Positions 1 through 12,000 are shown, numbered from the stretch's first letter. The stretch: DNA of 64,000 nt from Yamagishiella unicocca (GCA_003116995.1 BDSL01000072.1:1-64000), one strand, 5' to 3'. The notes: generated by a model from the sequence alone, not told the origin. Program-made: numbers and translations.

Positions 1-375
1 CCCGGCCACCCACCCGCCGGCTTCCCGCCGCCCACCGCCGGTGCTTCCCGGCCGCCCACCCGCCGGTGCTTCCCGGCCCCCCCCCGGCCCCCCCCCGCCG
101 GTGCTTCCCGGCCACCCACCCGCCGGTGCTTCCCGGCCACCCACCCGCCGGTGCTTCCCGGCCGCCCACCCGCCGGTGCTTCCCGGCCGCCCACCCGCCG
201 GTGCTTCCCGGCCACCCACCCGCCGGTGCTTCCCGGCCACCCACCCGCCGGTGCTTCCCGGCCACCCACCCGCCGGTGCCTCTCGGCCACCCACCCGCCG
301 GTGCCTTTCGGCCACCCACCCGCCGGTGCTTCCCGGCCACCCACCCGCCGGTGCTTCCCGGCCACCCACCCACGC
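1..375. repeat. 25-bp GC-rich minisatellite
   Basis: About 15 head-to-tail copies of a 25-bp unit containing CCACCCACCCGCCGGTGCTT, with small variants near 75-105 and 285-310. The unit length is not a multiple of three and all three forward frames stay open as Pro/Ala/Arg-rich peptides, so the long reading frames here are a by-product of the repeat and not evidence of a gene. The array runs off the left edge. Confidence 0.9.
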
Positions 376-403
376 ACCCCTCCTCCAAGACATGCCAAGA
401 CAT

Positions 404-472
404 CCCAAAACGTCTGTTGTTCTAAACGGTTCTTTCTCGCATCCACGGGTCTTCCTCGAAATCCTCCAAGAC
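404..472 (+). repeat. Intronic repeat family A copy (acceptor-type)
   Basis: Reads AACGTCTGTTGTTCTAAACGG, then a T-rich stretch and CGCATCCACGGGTCTTCCTC. This is the reverse complement of the donor-type core GAGGAAGACCCGTGGATGCG. No gene model surrounds this copy, but by its orientation a plus-strand intron acceptor would be expected downstream. Confidence 0.8.
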
Positions 473-475
473 AGC

Positions 476-797
476 CGAGCCGCTGACGAACAACTCCGCA
501 GCGACGGGCCCCAAGCTCCACAGCCCGGCAGCGCCCCCGCCCCTCGCGCACCCGCAATGCTCGCCGAGTAGACGAAGACGTGATGCAGCCGGTGCGGTGT
601 GAGGTTGCTGCCCGGGCACAACACAGCCGCACCGACTGTGGCGCTGTCACCACAGATCCGCATCCACCCAGCCCTGCGCAGCGGGGCCGACGGAGGGTGG
701 CCGTGGGTGAGCCGGGCAGCTCCTGCACCGCTATCGTGACTACAAGTACTCCAAATAGCTCACCTTGAGAAACGATAAACGTTTTTTTATTTTTTAC
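476..797. other. Unassigned stretch
   Basis: No exon with a convincing protein reading and splice sites was found. The T-rich stretch 779-797 lies just beyond the predicted end of the minus-strand EF-hand gene and may be its 3' UTR. Confidence 0.4.
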
Positions 798-3700
798 CTA
801 CATCCCTTTGGAGATGTAGTCTCCCAACGCCAGCCCAAGCCCAAGCCCCGGCGGCACAACCGCCCCATATGTTTTCCTCCTCCTTCCCCCTTGCCTTAGT
901 ACTCCGCGCTGGCGCCGTACGGCAACAGAGTGTGGTCTGACGCGTGCGCCGTTGCAGTTGCCCTGTGTCGTGAACATACACGGGTTTCCTCGCCACCCCC
1001 GCCCACCCCCCGCCACTCACAGTTCCAGGGTGGATAGCGACCGGGAGCAGCAGCAGCACGAGCCCCAGTACCAGCTCCAGGGAGCGTCCAGTGGTTCCGG
1101 AGCTCCGTACGGCCCTGGCTGCGGCTGGGCCGCACCAGGCCCACCTGCTCCCGGCCCCCGCTGCTGGCTGCTGGGCATGTTGGCTGGCGGCATAGGGCCC
1201 TGCGCGCGGCGACACGATGACGTGGGCAAGCGGGGGGTTTGATAAGAGAATCCGCGAGCAGGGGGGGGTTGCAAGGAAAACCCGTGTAGGAAAGGAAGAC
1301 GGGGGGGAAAGGCCAGGTAGCCCCCGCTGTATTTGCCTGGGGACCCAGAGCCGAGGAGAAACGTCAGCCTCACCCCATTTCTCCTCCTCTTGGTTCGGCA
1401 ATTTGGCGCACTTTTACCACCACATTTCTGCTTGGTGGTTTGGGTGGGATTCGTCCTGGGGATCTCGGCCGTTGGAAGCCCAGTTCCCAGTGCGCAAAGT
1501 CGACTGCATGTTGGGAGCCGTTTCTTCGGTCCGCTGTCCGTAAGCCTGTTCTGCCCGGGAAGAGGCCCACCCCCCCTCTGTCGCACCTTGTTCCAGCGGG
1601 CGCAGTAGCGGTGGAAGGCGGCGCGCACGTTGCGGGTGCAGATGCGCGAGGGGTGCTGCAGCGGCGGGAAGGAGGCGGGCAGGACAGAGCCCCGCAGCCG
1701 CTGCAGCAGAACCTGGTTGGCCTGAGGCTCCAGGGGGGGGGGCGGAGTAGGGTTTTACCTTTCATGGCCGCCGGATGCAGATCAACGAGGGAGCAGAGTT
1801 GCCGTTGCCAGCTCAGGACGTGCGTCGGCGGAGCCAGTACCAGAGGAGCGACGGCGCCGGGCTGGGCAATATATCGCAAATCTCGAAGATCAGGAAAGGT
1901 CGATTGCGCGCCAGCCAGCAGGTGGGCACGTTGATGGCTAGTAGCCGACCCGCCCGCCTGGCGGCTGCCGCCGCCATCCGTCCCCCAGCCCCACAGCCGC
2001 CCGCCCGGCCCACCTACCTTCTCCACCTGGGCCCGCATGGCTGCTGGTTTCGCCAGCAGCCACAACCGGTACGTGGCGCCGCCTAGGTCGCCGCTGCCCC
2101 GGACCGGCAGCTCCTGCTCGTCCACCCCTACCAGCTCGCCCTCCACGTCACTCGTCTGGCGGCAGGAGCAGCAGCAGCAGGAGCAGCAGCAGCAGCAGCA
2201 GGAGGAGGGAACGGGGAAGACGTCGGCTCCGCTGTTACCTTCCTTTCATACCAGCACAGCACAGCGCAGCACAGCGCAGCACAGCGCAGCACAGCACAGC
2301 GTCCCCCTTGTGCAAAACCCAATTGCACCAGCAAGCTGAAGCATGTCCTAAAAGCAGGTCACATCGGAGGAGGTGTTGATCGACATTTGATCATGCTTGT
2401 TATGCACCCTCTAATGGGCATATACCCCCGCACTACACAAGCAGCCACTGCGGCCCCCACGCAAAACCCCACCCTCCCCACCAACTCAACGCCAAGCACA
2501 CGCCGACGAACCCACCCCCCACGCGGCCCCCCATGCTCCAGCATGCGCCCACAACTAGCTGTCCGAAGACAATGCGTCCGAAGCTGTCCGAAGACAATAC
2601 CCATGTCATGTAGCCGGTCTTTATGCCACCCCCCCACGACCCCGCCACAACTCCCCCACGACCCCGCCACCGCACCATGAACAAGCCCTCCACGGGCCTT
2701 CCACCCCCTGCCGGCGCCGGGGGCAGCCGCAGCGGCGGCGCGGCGCCCCCCGCCATGATGCGCAGCAGCAGCTGAGCCACACCCATGCCCTGAGCCAGGC
2801 GGCCGCGCAGGGCGTCACGGGACAGCAGGGGACAGACGGGGAAGGTTTAGGGTTTTTGGCCCCCAGCCCATTCGTGCGTTGGCTCCCGGGCCCTCTCGGT
2901 CGCCCCTCCTCCGCACAACCGACCCGTGTACATACGACGGCCTTTACCCCCCCCCCGCAAAAACCACGCAGGGTAACCGGTCCTTTTTTGCATTCCTCCC
3001 AGACGGCCCACACGGGGAACGGCCATATCTTGAGAGGCTTCTTATCCACTTGAGCCTTTCTTGAGCCGGTCTTGACCCCATGTTTTGTCGATCTTATGCT
3101 AAAGCTGAAGAGCTACAACCAAGACCCTCGGACGCAAGACATTGGCAACGCACTTTGGTGAAGATGCAACTCAAGGTGCAGCGGAAGTAGAGCTTAAGGC
3201 TAGCCCAACATTTGTCCCTAAGAAACCGTTACGCAAGAACCTGACCAAGTACCCAAAGCAGAAGAACCTTTACCAAGCACGCACCCAAGATGATTCCCAA
3301 GATATTTTCAACAATCTCAGCAGTGCGACCTGCACATTGCTTATATGTAATATAACATTAACCAGTGCATCATGTGAAGGGCACGTCGTACGCGACAAAG
3401 TGTCGCGTACGACATTGTTAGTTACTGCGCCTGTGAGCTGAAAACTTCTTCTACGATGAGCTGTTGTCGCCTTCAGCACTAATAATAACCGTATGCAATA
3501 TACATATAATTTATCGATATTGCCAGGCAATAGCAATGCAGCAGCAGTGTTCGTCAATGTTTGACCAGGTGTCCACGCATCCACTCTGCCACTTTTCCAG
3601 GCTTCTAGTGGAGCAATGCATCTTTATAATTATATTTTAGGCAGGCCTGTTAAGTTCTGGGCGTCGCGCTTCAGCATTTTGCCTGGCGAGCTATGGTCAG

Positions 3701-6700
3701 CGAGCGAGGAAGGCGACCATCAGGACCTGCCACAGCTGCTCGCTGCTCGCAGTCAGATGGAAGTTAGGGCCACTGGACTTGTGCTGCCAGCATTATAACA
3801 AAGCTCGAGAGCTGCCGGTGAGCATGAAGACCATTGCTGACCTCAAACCCAAAGCTCTGCTTGCGTGGCTTTATTTCCCTAGTTAATGGATAATTTTCAT
3901 TATCTGAAATGATTCATTTTCCTGGAATACATGCAGGTGATCGAATCCTGCCAAGACTGGTTGACATCTATCTTAAGAACCTGGCTGTGCTGTATGCTGC
4001 CAACTTTGCTGAAGCATTTGGCAAATCACGCTGTGATGGTAAGCATGGGAGTGGCGCTTGTTTTCTGCGTGTGCTGCCTGAGAGTGTTGCAACGAACTCC
4101 TTGATAGAAAACTACTTCAACTTATGGCACCAACCCTCGATGAAACCCACAGCAGGACGTGCGGGACACACAGCTGGGAGAGGACTTTATGGACGTGGCA
4201 GGATATGGAGCAGAGAGCATGGAGCAGCGGCTTGCTGGATTTGGTCGTTGAGGAGCTGCTGCAGCGTGACATGGATTGTGAGCATGGATTGTGAGCATCA
4301 GCGGTGTATGGGCCCTGCAGGGCTCAGCTGAGCAAGTAGCGGCATGGTCTGGATCTACAGCAATAGTGATGGGGTAGGCAACACCAGCAATAGCTAGCAG
4401 AGGCGATATGAACCGTGAAGTGAAGGGAACCGCGAGCGAGGTGAAGGGGCAGGTTGTGAGCTCGAAGTAAGCCTGTAGGTCAGTATTACTTGAGGAAGGC
4501 AAGGGGCATGGAGCACAGCAGCTAGCGCCCCATCAGGTGTGTGGCTAGCTAGTTCGGTGCAACATGCCAGTTTGTAGGGAAGAACAGACTGACCCCTGTG
4601 GTGGAACGTACTGGTTCCTGGGGTGAAATGTAACACTTTTTGCAGTGACAATGTCTTTAGTGATGTCGGCTTGAGCCTGGACCTTGAGCCCCGCCTTGAG
4701 CTGGGCTCTTCGGTGTAATGCCTTGAGCAGTTTACTTCACCCGGATCTTCAGCGGGGTCTTAAGCTGGGTTCTTGTGCATTCTCTCAACAAGCCCTCTCA
4801 AGATGTGGCTTGGAAAATTGATTAAGATAAGCTCAAGAGTGCCTCAAGACCGGCCGTTCCCGGAGTGGCCCGAGCCCCCCCTAGTCCCTCGGCCCTCAGC
4901 GGCCCCTTAGTCCCGCCCCCGACCACCACCACCGGGCACTTAGCTGCGCCCCGCTGCTCACCTTGGCAGCGATGACGGTGAGCGCCCGCACGAAGAGCAC
5001 CCAGGGCAGGTGGTTGGCGCCCTCCAGCTGGAGGAGGGCAGGGCGGCGTCGGGGCGGAGAAGGGTGCGGCCGCGGCGGCGGCGGGTGGGGTAATGAAATG
5101 AGCGAAGAAGGGAAGCCGGTACTACAGGTGCAGGCGCAGGGGCCTAAGAGGCGCCAGCGGTCACCTTTCACAGCCTTCCGGTTGAACACTACCCCGATAC
5201 CTCCGACTCTAGACTGGCCCCCTTCCTCCCTACCTGCCTCTACACCCCAAACCATCATCCAAATTCGTTTTGCCCCTTCCCCTCCGCCGATTTTCCAGGT
5301 TTTCCCTTCCCTCCACCTCCCTGTCCCCACCTGGCCCAGTACCCTGTCCGCACCTGGCCCAGTACCCTGTCCGCACCTGGCCCAGTACCCTGTCCGCACC
5401 TGGCCCAGTACCCTGTCCGCACCTGGCCCAGTACCCTGTCCGCACCTGGCCCAGTACCCTGTCCCCACCTGGCCCAGTACCCTGTCCGCACCTGGCCCAG
5501 TACCCTGTCCGCCCGGGCGCCCTGCAGTGCCAGCTTGGCAGCGCAGCGAACCTCCCCGTCCTCCCGACGCGAAGAGCTGATCACCTGGGGGGAAGGCGAG
5601 GGGGGGGGCCTCAGGAGGCACCAGCTGAACGAGATGATGAGAGTTCGGCTTACCGTTGGCGCGGCAGGGACGGCGGGTGACCCAGGACGGCGGGTGACCC
5701 GGGACGGCGGGTGACCCGGGACGGCGGGTGACCCGGGACGGCGGGTGACCCGGGACGGCGGGTGACCCGGGACGGTGGGTGACCCGGGACGGCGGGTGAC
5801 CCGGGACGGCGGGTGACCCAGGACGGCGGGTGCGTGGATGGACGGTTGCAAGCATGTGCGCCTTGCGTGGGAGCTAGGGGGGAGGGGGCGGCGGCGAGGC
5901 AGCAGCAGCTGCAGCAGCTGCCGGGGGGCCAGCCCTCCGGGTTGGGTGGTCCCCAGCAACGCAACAAGGGTCGCGCGCTGTTCCCTGCTGCGTCCTAGCT
6001 AGGCTACCGCATGTGTGTTTGTGTTACGTTAGGCAAGAGCTGCACCTTACACTCCCGGCCAGGGTGTATGGGAGGGTGGGGACAGTGGTGGTGCGAGCAG
6101 GCACACACCGGCCCCCCGAACCCACCCGCCCACCTTGGAGGCTAAAAGCATGTCCAGCAGCTGCCGTACAGTCACCCCCGGCGCCTGCCGCCGCTTGCTG
6201 CCCTCCTCCCACCCGGCACCTCGCGGACTGCCGGGGGACTCCCACTGGGGCTGCCGCTGCGGCTGTAGCTGCTGCGGCTGCTGCTGTTGCTGCCGCTGCT
6301 GTCGTTGCCGCTGCGGCGGTTGCTGCACCTGTGGTTGCTGATGCTGTGGAGGCTGTTGCTGTAATTGCTGCTGCGGCTGCTGCTGCTGTTGCTGTTGCTG
6401 TAGTTGCTGCGGCGGCTGCTGCTGCTGTTGCTGGGGCTGGGGCTGACGGCTGTCCTCGCGCCTCAGGAGCTCCGTGTACGAGCAGACGCGGGCAAACCTG
6501 TTGTACAGTGGGACGAGGCCGTGGTGGCCTGGTACGACAAAACGGTGGAAAGGCGGGGGGGGCGCCGATCAACCGGGGGAGGAGGGACTGGACGTGTGCT
6601 GTTGGCCGCCAATCCGGATCTACGCCTAGTGCGGCTCCACTTGAGCGCCCCACTGGCCCCCGGGGCCTGCAAGGGTGGCCCGGCCGGCGGAGTGGCAAGC

Positions 6701-8438
6701 CGCGCAATACGCCGTCGACAGCATGCTGTTTGCCTATTAGCTATGTAGCTTTTTCGACGAAAGAAAGAAATGGAAGGTGCGGGGAACGTAGAGGCTCGGC
6801 TGGTGGCTTCGGCGCCCTTCCAGCTGCGTGGAGCCGGCCCGGCGCCTGGGGCCCCCACCCCAGCTGCCACACGTGTGGTGTGGTGCGGCAACCCGTGTGT
6901 GAGCGCGTCCATGTGGTGGGGCCGGAGCGGCGGACTGTGCTGCACTACATCTGCGCTGATGCTGCCGCCGCCGCGCCCATCGCCGCCGCACACCGTACGG
7001 CGCTGCGCGCACCGTACAGCGCTGCGCGCGCCGCCCACCGCCGCTCGCTCACCGCTGTGCAGGCAGCTCCACGAGGTGAAGGGCAGCAGTGCGAAGGCCT
7101 CCGCCGCCAGCCACAATACGAACTCCTGCAGACGGCACAGCCCGGGAAGGAGCGAGCCCGGAAGCCTGGACACGTTGCGGTGGCCCGCTGGGCGGCGGAA
7201 GCAGGGGTGACATAGGCAAAGAGGGGCAAGGAGGGGCTAGCGACAGGGCCGGCTGCTGCCCTACCCCCATAATTCCCAAGTCGAGTTGCCGGTTCGTTTA
7301 TGTACCCCCCCCTCCCTGCTAGCAAATCCCGGGTGCGTGCAGCCCTCCGCCGTGACCTCCATGGCCACTCCCGAAAAGCTGCTTCATGTTGCGTTGGGAT
7401 TCCGTGTTGCAAAAAATGCTCCATGTTGCAACTGTGCAGAAAGCCTCCAGGCAGCGCCACCTCCCAACAGCCGCTCGAAGCTTCCCCAGACTAGCCAACC
7501 GCCAACATGGGGTGCCGTACCGTACTCCGTACCGTACCGTACACACAGCAACGTGCACACACAGCGCCGTACACCCGACCCCTGTGACAGCCGGCTGCGG
7601 GCCCCGGGCACCCGACCCGCCGGCTCGCGCCCACCTCCAGCGACAGCGCCCCGTCCCGATCCATGTCCGCCCGGATGAAGATCTGCCGTACGTAGGCGTC
7701 CACCAGCTCCATCGGCACGCCCTCCTGTATGTACGACATCGTTTTCGGGTGCGCGGCGTGAGGTGGGGGTCCCCGGCAGTCGGGCACCAGAGGGGAGTCG
7801 TCCCACGCGGCCCTGGGTACGTGTGACGGCGCTGCGACGTGTCTTGTGATACACACACAGAGAGACACACATATCCGCTGGCGTCACGTGGCCCCCCCCC
7901 GTGTGGAGCACGGTCGTACAGCAGGTACGGCGTTCCAGGAAAGTAACAACCACTCGTCTTCACCGCAGCAAACACAAACGCAGGGACAGCGACACTTCAC
8001 GGGTGCCGTACGCAACGGGCTACCCAAGCACGCTGTCCCGTTCTGGTCCCTGTGCCTGCCCCTGTCCGTGTCCACCCTTAAGTCCTTCGTAAGTCGCTTC
8101 CGAAGTCATCCTGCGCCTGCTCACCAGGATGCACATATCACCCAGCATCCTGCGCAAGCCCACAGGCCGGACCAGCCAAACGGCCCCTGCCTGACCCTGT
8201 TTGGAGGCATACTGCGGCGGAAACAGGGAGCCTTGAGAAGGGGTGTCGGGGAAGTGCGCCCGCGATTGAGTGCAGTATAGGCGAGGGGGCGGTTGGGGTT
8301 GGCGCGCTGGCAGGACGCCGTTGCTGATGGGAAGCTGCCTCTAAGTCGCGGCAGCATCGCGATGGAGTTCACGCCGCGTACTGGTGAGCTTACCTTCATG
8401 AATAGGTCGAAGACGACCTCAGGTTTCGCGGAAGCCAT
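798..8438 (-). CDS. EF-hand protein of unknown function (multi-exon)
   Basis: The start codon at 8438 opens MASAKPEVVFDLFMK. Exons (high to low): 8438-8394, 8211-8125, 7724-7635, 7125-7053, 6528-6134, 5584-5492, 5027-4962, 2789-2676, 2155-2018, 1721-1587, 1170-1021, 962-798. They join in phase to about 516 residues; one more in-frame exon near 1957-1841 is possible. Residues 64-75 form a canonical EF-hand loop (DMDRDGALSLEE; D64, D66, D68, G69, E75), so calcium binding is likely. Exon 5 carries a long Gln/Pro tract. The penultimate exon contains a hydrophobic run (LELVLGLVLLLLPVAI) that could be a membrane anchor. The 5' half up to exon 7 is well supported. The exons beyond the transposon-bearing intron (4961-2790) are less certain and could be a separate gene. 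No family was recognised. It is divergent from the IQ-motif gene. Confidence 0.6.
1236..1258 (-). repeat. Intronic repeat family D copy
   Basis: Contains GATAAGAGAATCCGCGA after a G-run. It lies in the intron before the penultimate exon of the minus-strand gene, close to that intron's acceptor (1171), in acceptor-type orientation relative to transcription. Confidence 0.7.
2160..2302. repeat. CAG tract and 10-bp tandem repeat
   Basis: 2160-2206 is a CAG/AGG-rich tract. On the minus strand it reads as CTG repeats just before the acceptor at 2156 and probably serves as the polypyrimidine tract. 2253-2302 holds about five copies of a 10-bp unit (GCACAGCGCA and variants) in the same intron. Confidence 0.7.
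2522..2634 (-). repeat. Intronic repeats A-variant plus C (donor side)
   Basis: Contains CTCCAGCATGCGCCC, then a duplicated GTCCGAAGACAAT segment, then the family C core ATGTCATGTAGCCGG. It lies just inside the donor (2675) of the minus-strand gene. Relative to transcription it is donor-type. A close relative sits at 43724-43800 in another intron. Confidence 0.65.
3009..4867. mobile_element. CACTA-like (EnSpm) non-autonomous DNA transposon
   Basis: The left end CACACGGGGAACGGCC (3009) and the right end, read on the opposite strand, CACTCCGGGAACGGCC (ending 4867) form imperfect terminal inverted repeats. The flanking trinucleotide GCC occurs on both sides (3006-3008 and 4868-4870), matching the 3-bp target duplication of CACTA elements. 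Inside each end are many CTTGAG/CTCAAG motifs, typical of subterminal repeats bound by a transposase. GC content is clearly below that of the surroundings. Open frames (for example 3909-4331) show no recognisable transposase, so the element is probably non-autonomous or decayed. It sits inside an intron of the EF-hand gene. Class assignment rests on ends and TSD only. Confidence 0.7.
3385..3413. other. Perfect 13-bp hairpin inside the transposon
   Basis: GTCGTACGCGACA (3385-3397), a 3-nt loop and TGTCGCGTACGAC (3401-3413). The arms are perfectly complementary. The role is unknown; it may be structural or a protein site in the CACTA-like element. Confidence 0.85.
5320..5513 (-). repeat. 23-bp minisatellite starting at a 5' splice site
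   Basis: About eight copies of a 23-bp unit. On the minus strand each contains GGGCCAG followed by GTGCGGACAGG. The first unit contains the end of EF-hand exon 6 (donor after 5492) and every later unit repeats the same CAG|GTGCGG junction, so the intron opens with a row of identical donor sites. Confidence 0.85.
5668..5832. repeat. 17-bp minisatellite
   Basis: About ten copies of GACGGCGGGTGACCCGG (17 bp) in the intron between EF-hand exons 5 and 6, on its acceptor side. There is one point variant per few units. Confidence 0.9.
7276..7312 (+). repeat. Intronic repeat family B copy (exception to polarity)
   Basis: AAGTCGAGTTGCCGGTTCGT followed by TTATGTACCCC. It lies in the third intron of the minus-strand EF-hand gene, in the acceptor half but in donor-type orientation relative to transcription, so it breaks the usual rule. 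Confidence 0.65.
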
Positions 8439-9016
8439 CCGAGTTCGGGACCTGAGTCAGTGCGTCCACTGTCTAATGAAGAGATGCTGTATAGATTATA
8501 TGGAAGCTGAGTGGCTATCCTTTGCGACCCTGGATGTGTTGTGAAGCGGTGGTATCGGTTGGAAGCATGACATCTATCCAGGTGCTGAACACAACTTTTA
8601 ATATTATATGTATTATATGTGTCGATTGGATGAGGACATTCTGTACTTCGTCGTTTACCCAAATCATATAACATGTATGACGGTTCGACCCGTCGTCTGG
8701 ATGCATAATCAGCTTTCTTCCTTCATATACTTCTACATTTCTTGCGTGAGCAAAATACAGAGATAACATATTTACAAATATCAAATGTAGACGCTGCTTC
8801 AAAGAGGTGGACAGTCACCGCGAACACCTTCGAAGGATAGTAACCTGCGCTACCTCGTAGCTTAATGCCTTGGCAACAAGACGATGATCCTCTTATATAT
8901 ACTCAGCCTTTCTTTGCTGTATTTACGGGAACCTAGGATGCGGGCGTTAACGGGAGGCGCTGCCGAGCAGCGGCTGGGAGCCTGAGGCGGAACAGCCACA
9001 GACAACTCCTTGACGA
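8439..9016. promoter_or_regulatory. Divergent intergenic region
   Basis: Only 578 bp separate the start codons of the EF-hand gene (minus) and the IQ-motif gene (plus), so it must hold both 5' UTRs and probably a shared promoter. The middle (about 8550-8800) is AT-rich and unlike the neighbouring sequence. A TATATATA stretch at 8894-8901 lies about 120 bp before the plus-strand start codon and could be a TATA box. No other motif was recognised. Confidence 0.5.
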
Positions 9017-12000
9017 ATGATTGGCTATCTGAAAACTCAGGCCGCTCAGGGCGCGGAAGTTCCCCGCTCTTTCTATGGCGAAAGCAGCGAAAGCGACGAC
9101 GATGGCGACACGGAACGCTTCCGCTACCCCGGCATGCCCAAGGAGCCCAGGCCCATCAAGCTGTCTGACCCCTACCCGGGGGGAAGGTTGGCGGGGTCAA
9201 AGGCAGCCAGCGAGGCCCTGGAGCCCGTCGAGCCGCTCGTGCACGACGGCTCCACGACCGTCCTGTTCGTCAAGGCCGGCAGCGAGCACCGGGCGCTGCT
9301 TTACCTCATGCAAAAGGTCGGCGGCCGCTTGCACCCGGGGAGGGGTGGGGGCAGGTGGATGCCGCACGCTCCCGCCGGCCGGGTACTGGAAATCGACAGG
9401 GTTGCCGGGGGCCTTATGAGATGAAACCCGTAGGTCGGCGTCCGGTGCGAACTAAGGAAATAAGGGGTTGCCAGATTGGGGGCGGGGGTCGCCACCGCAT
9501 CCCCCTGGAGCGGTGGGGACTGCCGCCTCCGTTGCGACTCCAGCCAGCCAGCCGCGCTGCCATCGCGCCATCAGCAGAGAGCGGAGAGGTGTCCTGCCGC
9601 CGGCGGAAGCCGTTGCTGCAGGCCGATTTTGATGGGTGGTGCGGGGGTAGCGGTCACGGTCAGGGGTGAGATTGCGGTGTGGGTGGAAGGTGGGAGTAGG
9701 GAGGGAAGGGGTGGTGGGGCGGTGGCGGAGGGGCGGAGGGGAGAAGGGGTGTGGGCAGGTTGGCGGTGGGGGTGGTGGCAGGGGTGGGCTGCTGGCGGGC
9801 TGCTGCCGCGCGCGCGGGAGAGCCTGCTGTGTGCCGGGGTACAAGGTGGGGTGCGGGCGGGTGTTTTGTGGTGGTGGGGTGGGGGCCGAGTGGGTCGTAC
9901 TGGAGTGTGATGCCCGCAAGGCACTGCAGGGTGGCAGCGGGCGCCCAACCGCCCAGGGTGTGTCCCGAATACAGGGCCGGATCCGGGGTCGGATCCACAT
10001 GGCGGGGGGGGTTCGAGGGAAACCCGTGGATGTGGCGGGGGGGGGGGTGGATCCAGGTAGCGGCGGCGCGGCCAGTGTCGCCCGGTAGCTGCAGCGATGT
10101 GGGTGTGAGCCCAGCTCACTCCCACCTCGCAGACCCGGACCCGCAGATGACCCGCCCTCATCCCGCAGCACCACTGCCGCCCGCCGCTGCCGCTAAGCCC
10201 TTGAACCCCATGTCACGACTGCTCCTTTTTTTTCCCCTACCGCTGCATCCCCCTCCCCACAAGCGTTCCCTCCCCCTCCCATGCCACCCCCCATATCGTG
10301 TAACGGTCTCCATGCCACCCCCTCCACACACCCCCTCCACACCCCCTCCCCCCTCCCCCCCCCGCAGGTCAACCGGCTGTTCGGCCTTGATGACATGCTG
10401 CCCGAGGTGGCCCCCGAGATAGCGGCGTACCACTACCTGGTGCTGGCGTCATCAAAGGGTGGGTCGGAGGGCCCGGAATCCGAAAAACGCAGGATCCAGG
10501 ATCCAGGGTTCTCAACTGCCCTGGATCCGGGATCCGGGAGGAGCAGGACCTCCCTCGCCAACGATGCCCCGGCGATCGGCAACGGTACTGCCCTCCAAGC
10601 CGGCCCCTCCGAAAGGCCCAGCGGCGAATGAAGACATCAACAACACGGCCCCCCCCGGGTCCCTCCGTCCCCTATGCCGTGTAACCGGGTCTTCTCGCCC
10701 CCCCTCCCACTCCAGCGCTTTGTCGGCCGTGGATTCGCGGATTCTCTTCTATAACTCCCCTCCCCCGGGCCTGTTCTAAACGGCTTTTTCTCGCATCCAC
10801 GGGTCTTCCTCGAACCCCCCCGGGTCCCCCCGGGTTCCTTGAACCCCCCCCCCGGTCCCCCCCGCAGACACCCCCATGGACGGCGACGCCGCCACCAACT
10901 TCCGCAGCTCCACGCTGTTCCGGCTGTCTGGTCTGGTGGTGCGGCGGGTCAAGGTGCTGGCTCGTGACCCCATGACGGTGGGGCTGGTGGACAGCACGGT
11001 GCTGCAGCGCAGGTGGGGCGGGGGCGGGAGGGGGCGGGAGGGGGCGGGGGGGGGGGGGCGGGAGGAAGGGGCATAAAAACCGTCGAGGCGAGAAGGACGA
11101 AGGGGGGGGGGGTGCGGAGGGCGGGCGTTGCTCCAGGCAGGGCACGCACTACGCATGGTTACCGCTTGGAGCCCTCCTGTCGTACCGCATCCCCCGAAAA
11201 GCAGCACCCCCGTGTGGGTCGCTCCCTCCACCGTCACCGTCCTTGCCCCCCCCACGGCGCGGGAAAGCAACGCACGGAGAGCACCCACACGTTGGCGCCA
11301 CCCAGTACTGCACACCGGCCACACCCCGTCGATCCGCGCCTCTCCAACCCCCCACACGCCACACCCCACACGCCACGCCCCACCCAAATGTGTGTACCGG
11401 ATGTTTCCAATTCGGCTTTCCTATTCCGTACCAACCCACGGGTCTCCTCTCATGCCCCCACCCCCTCCGCATTCCCCAACCCACCTACCTCCACCACGGG
11501 GGTTTCTCGCATCCACGGGTCTTCCTCAAGACCTAACCTACCTCCTCCCCACCCTCCCGACCCCTTCGCAGGCTGCCCATGCGGAAGCTCGGGGAGAAGC
11601 TGGGGGGGGAGAACTCTGCAGCGGGGCTCGCTGCGGGCGCCACCTGGGGGGCCGCCGGCAGCGGCCCCTCCACCCCGCGCACCAACAACAGCAACAGCAA
11701 CAGCCGCAAGGCCATGTTTTCAGTGCGGATGGGGCCCGAGGCGTCAGGGCCCACGGATTTGGAGTTGATGCGGCAGAGCAGGAGATGGTGGGGCGGGGCG
11801 GTTTGTAAAAACCGTTTTGGGGCGGGGGGGGGGAGGCGGGGGACCGGGGCCGGGGGAGGTGGGGAGGAAACCCATAGTTCCCGGCACTGCGGGGGGGCGG
11901 GGGGTATAAGAGAATCCGCGAATCCATGGCGGACGAACCGAGGCGCTGGGGGAGGGGTTATGTGGGGGGGGGTATGAGAGGAAACCCGTGGGGGAGGTGG

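Noticed and set aside
41..571. Three overlapping Pro/Arg-rich open frames over the left minisatellite
   Set aside because: The 25-bp unit lacks stop codons in any forward frame, so openness is automatic. No splice sites or non-repeat coding sequence support a gene.
2167..2205. CAG tract as a coding poly-Gln stretch on the plus strand
   Set aside because: On the minus strand it lies directly before a good acceptor (GCCGCCAG) and works as a pyrimidine tract. The plus frame has no flanking coding signal.
6013..7215. Plus-strand Ala-rich frame opposite the EF-hand gene
   Set aside because: It is antisense to the Gln-rich exon 5 (CAG tract read backwards) and crosses that gene's introns; no independent support.
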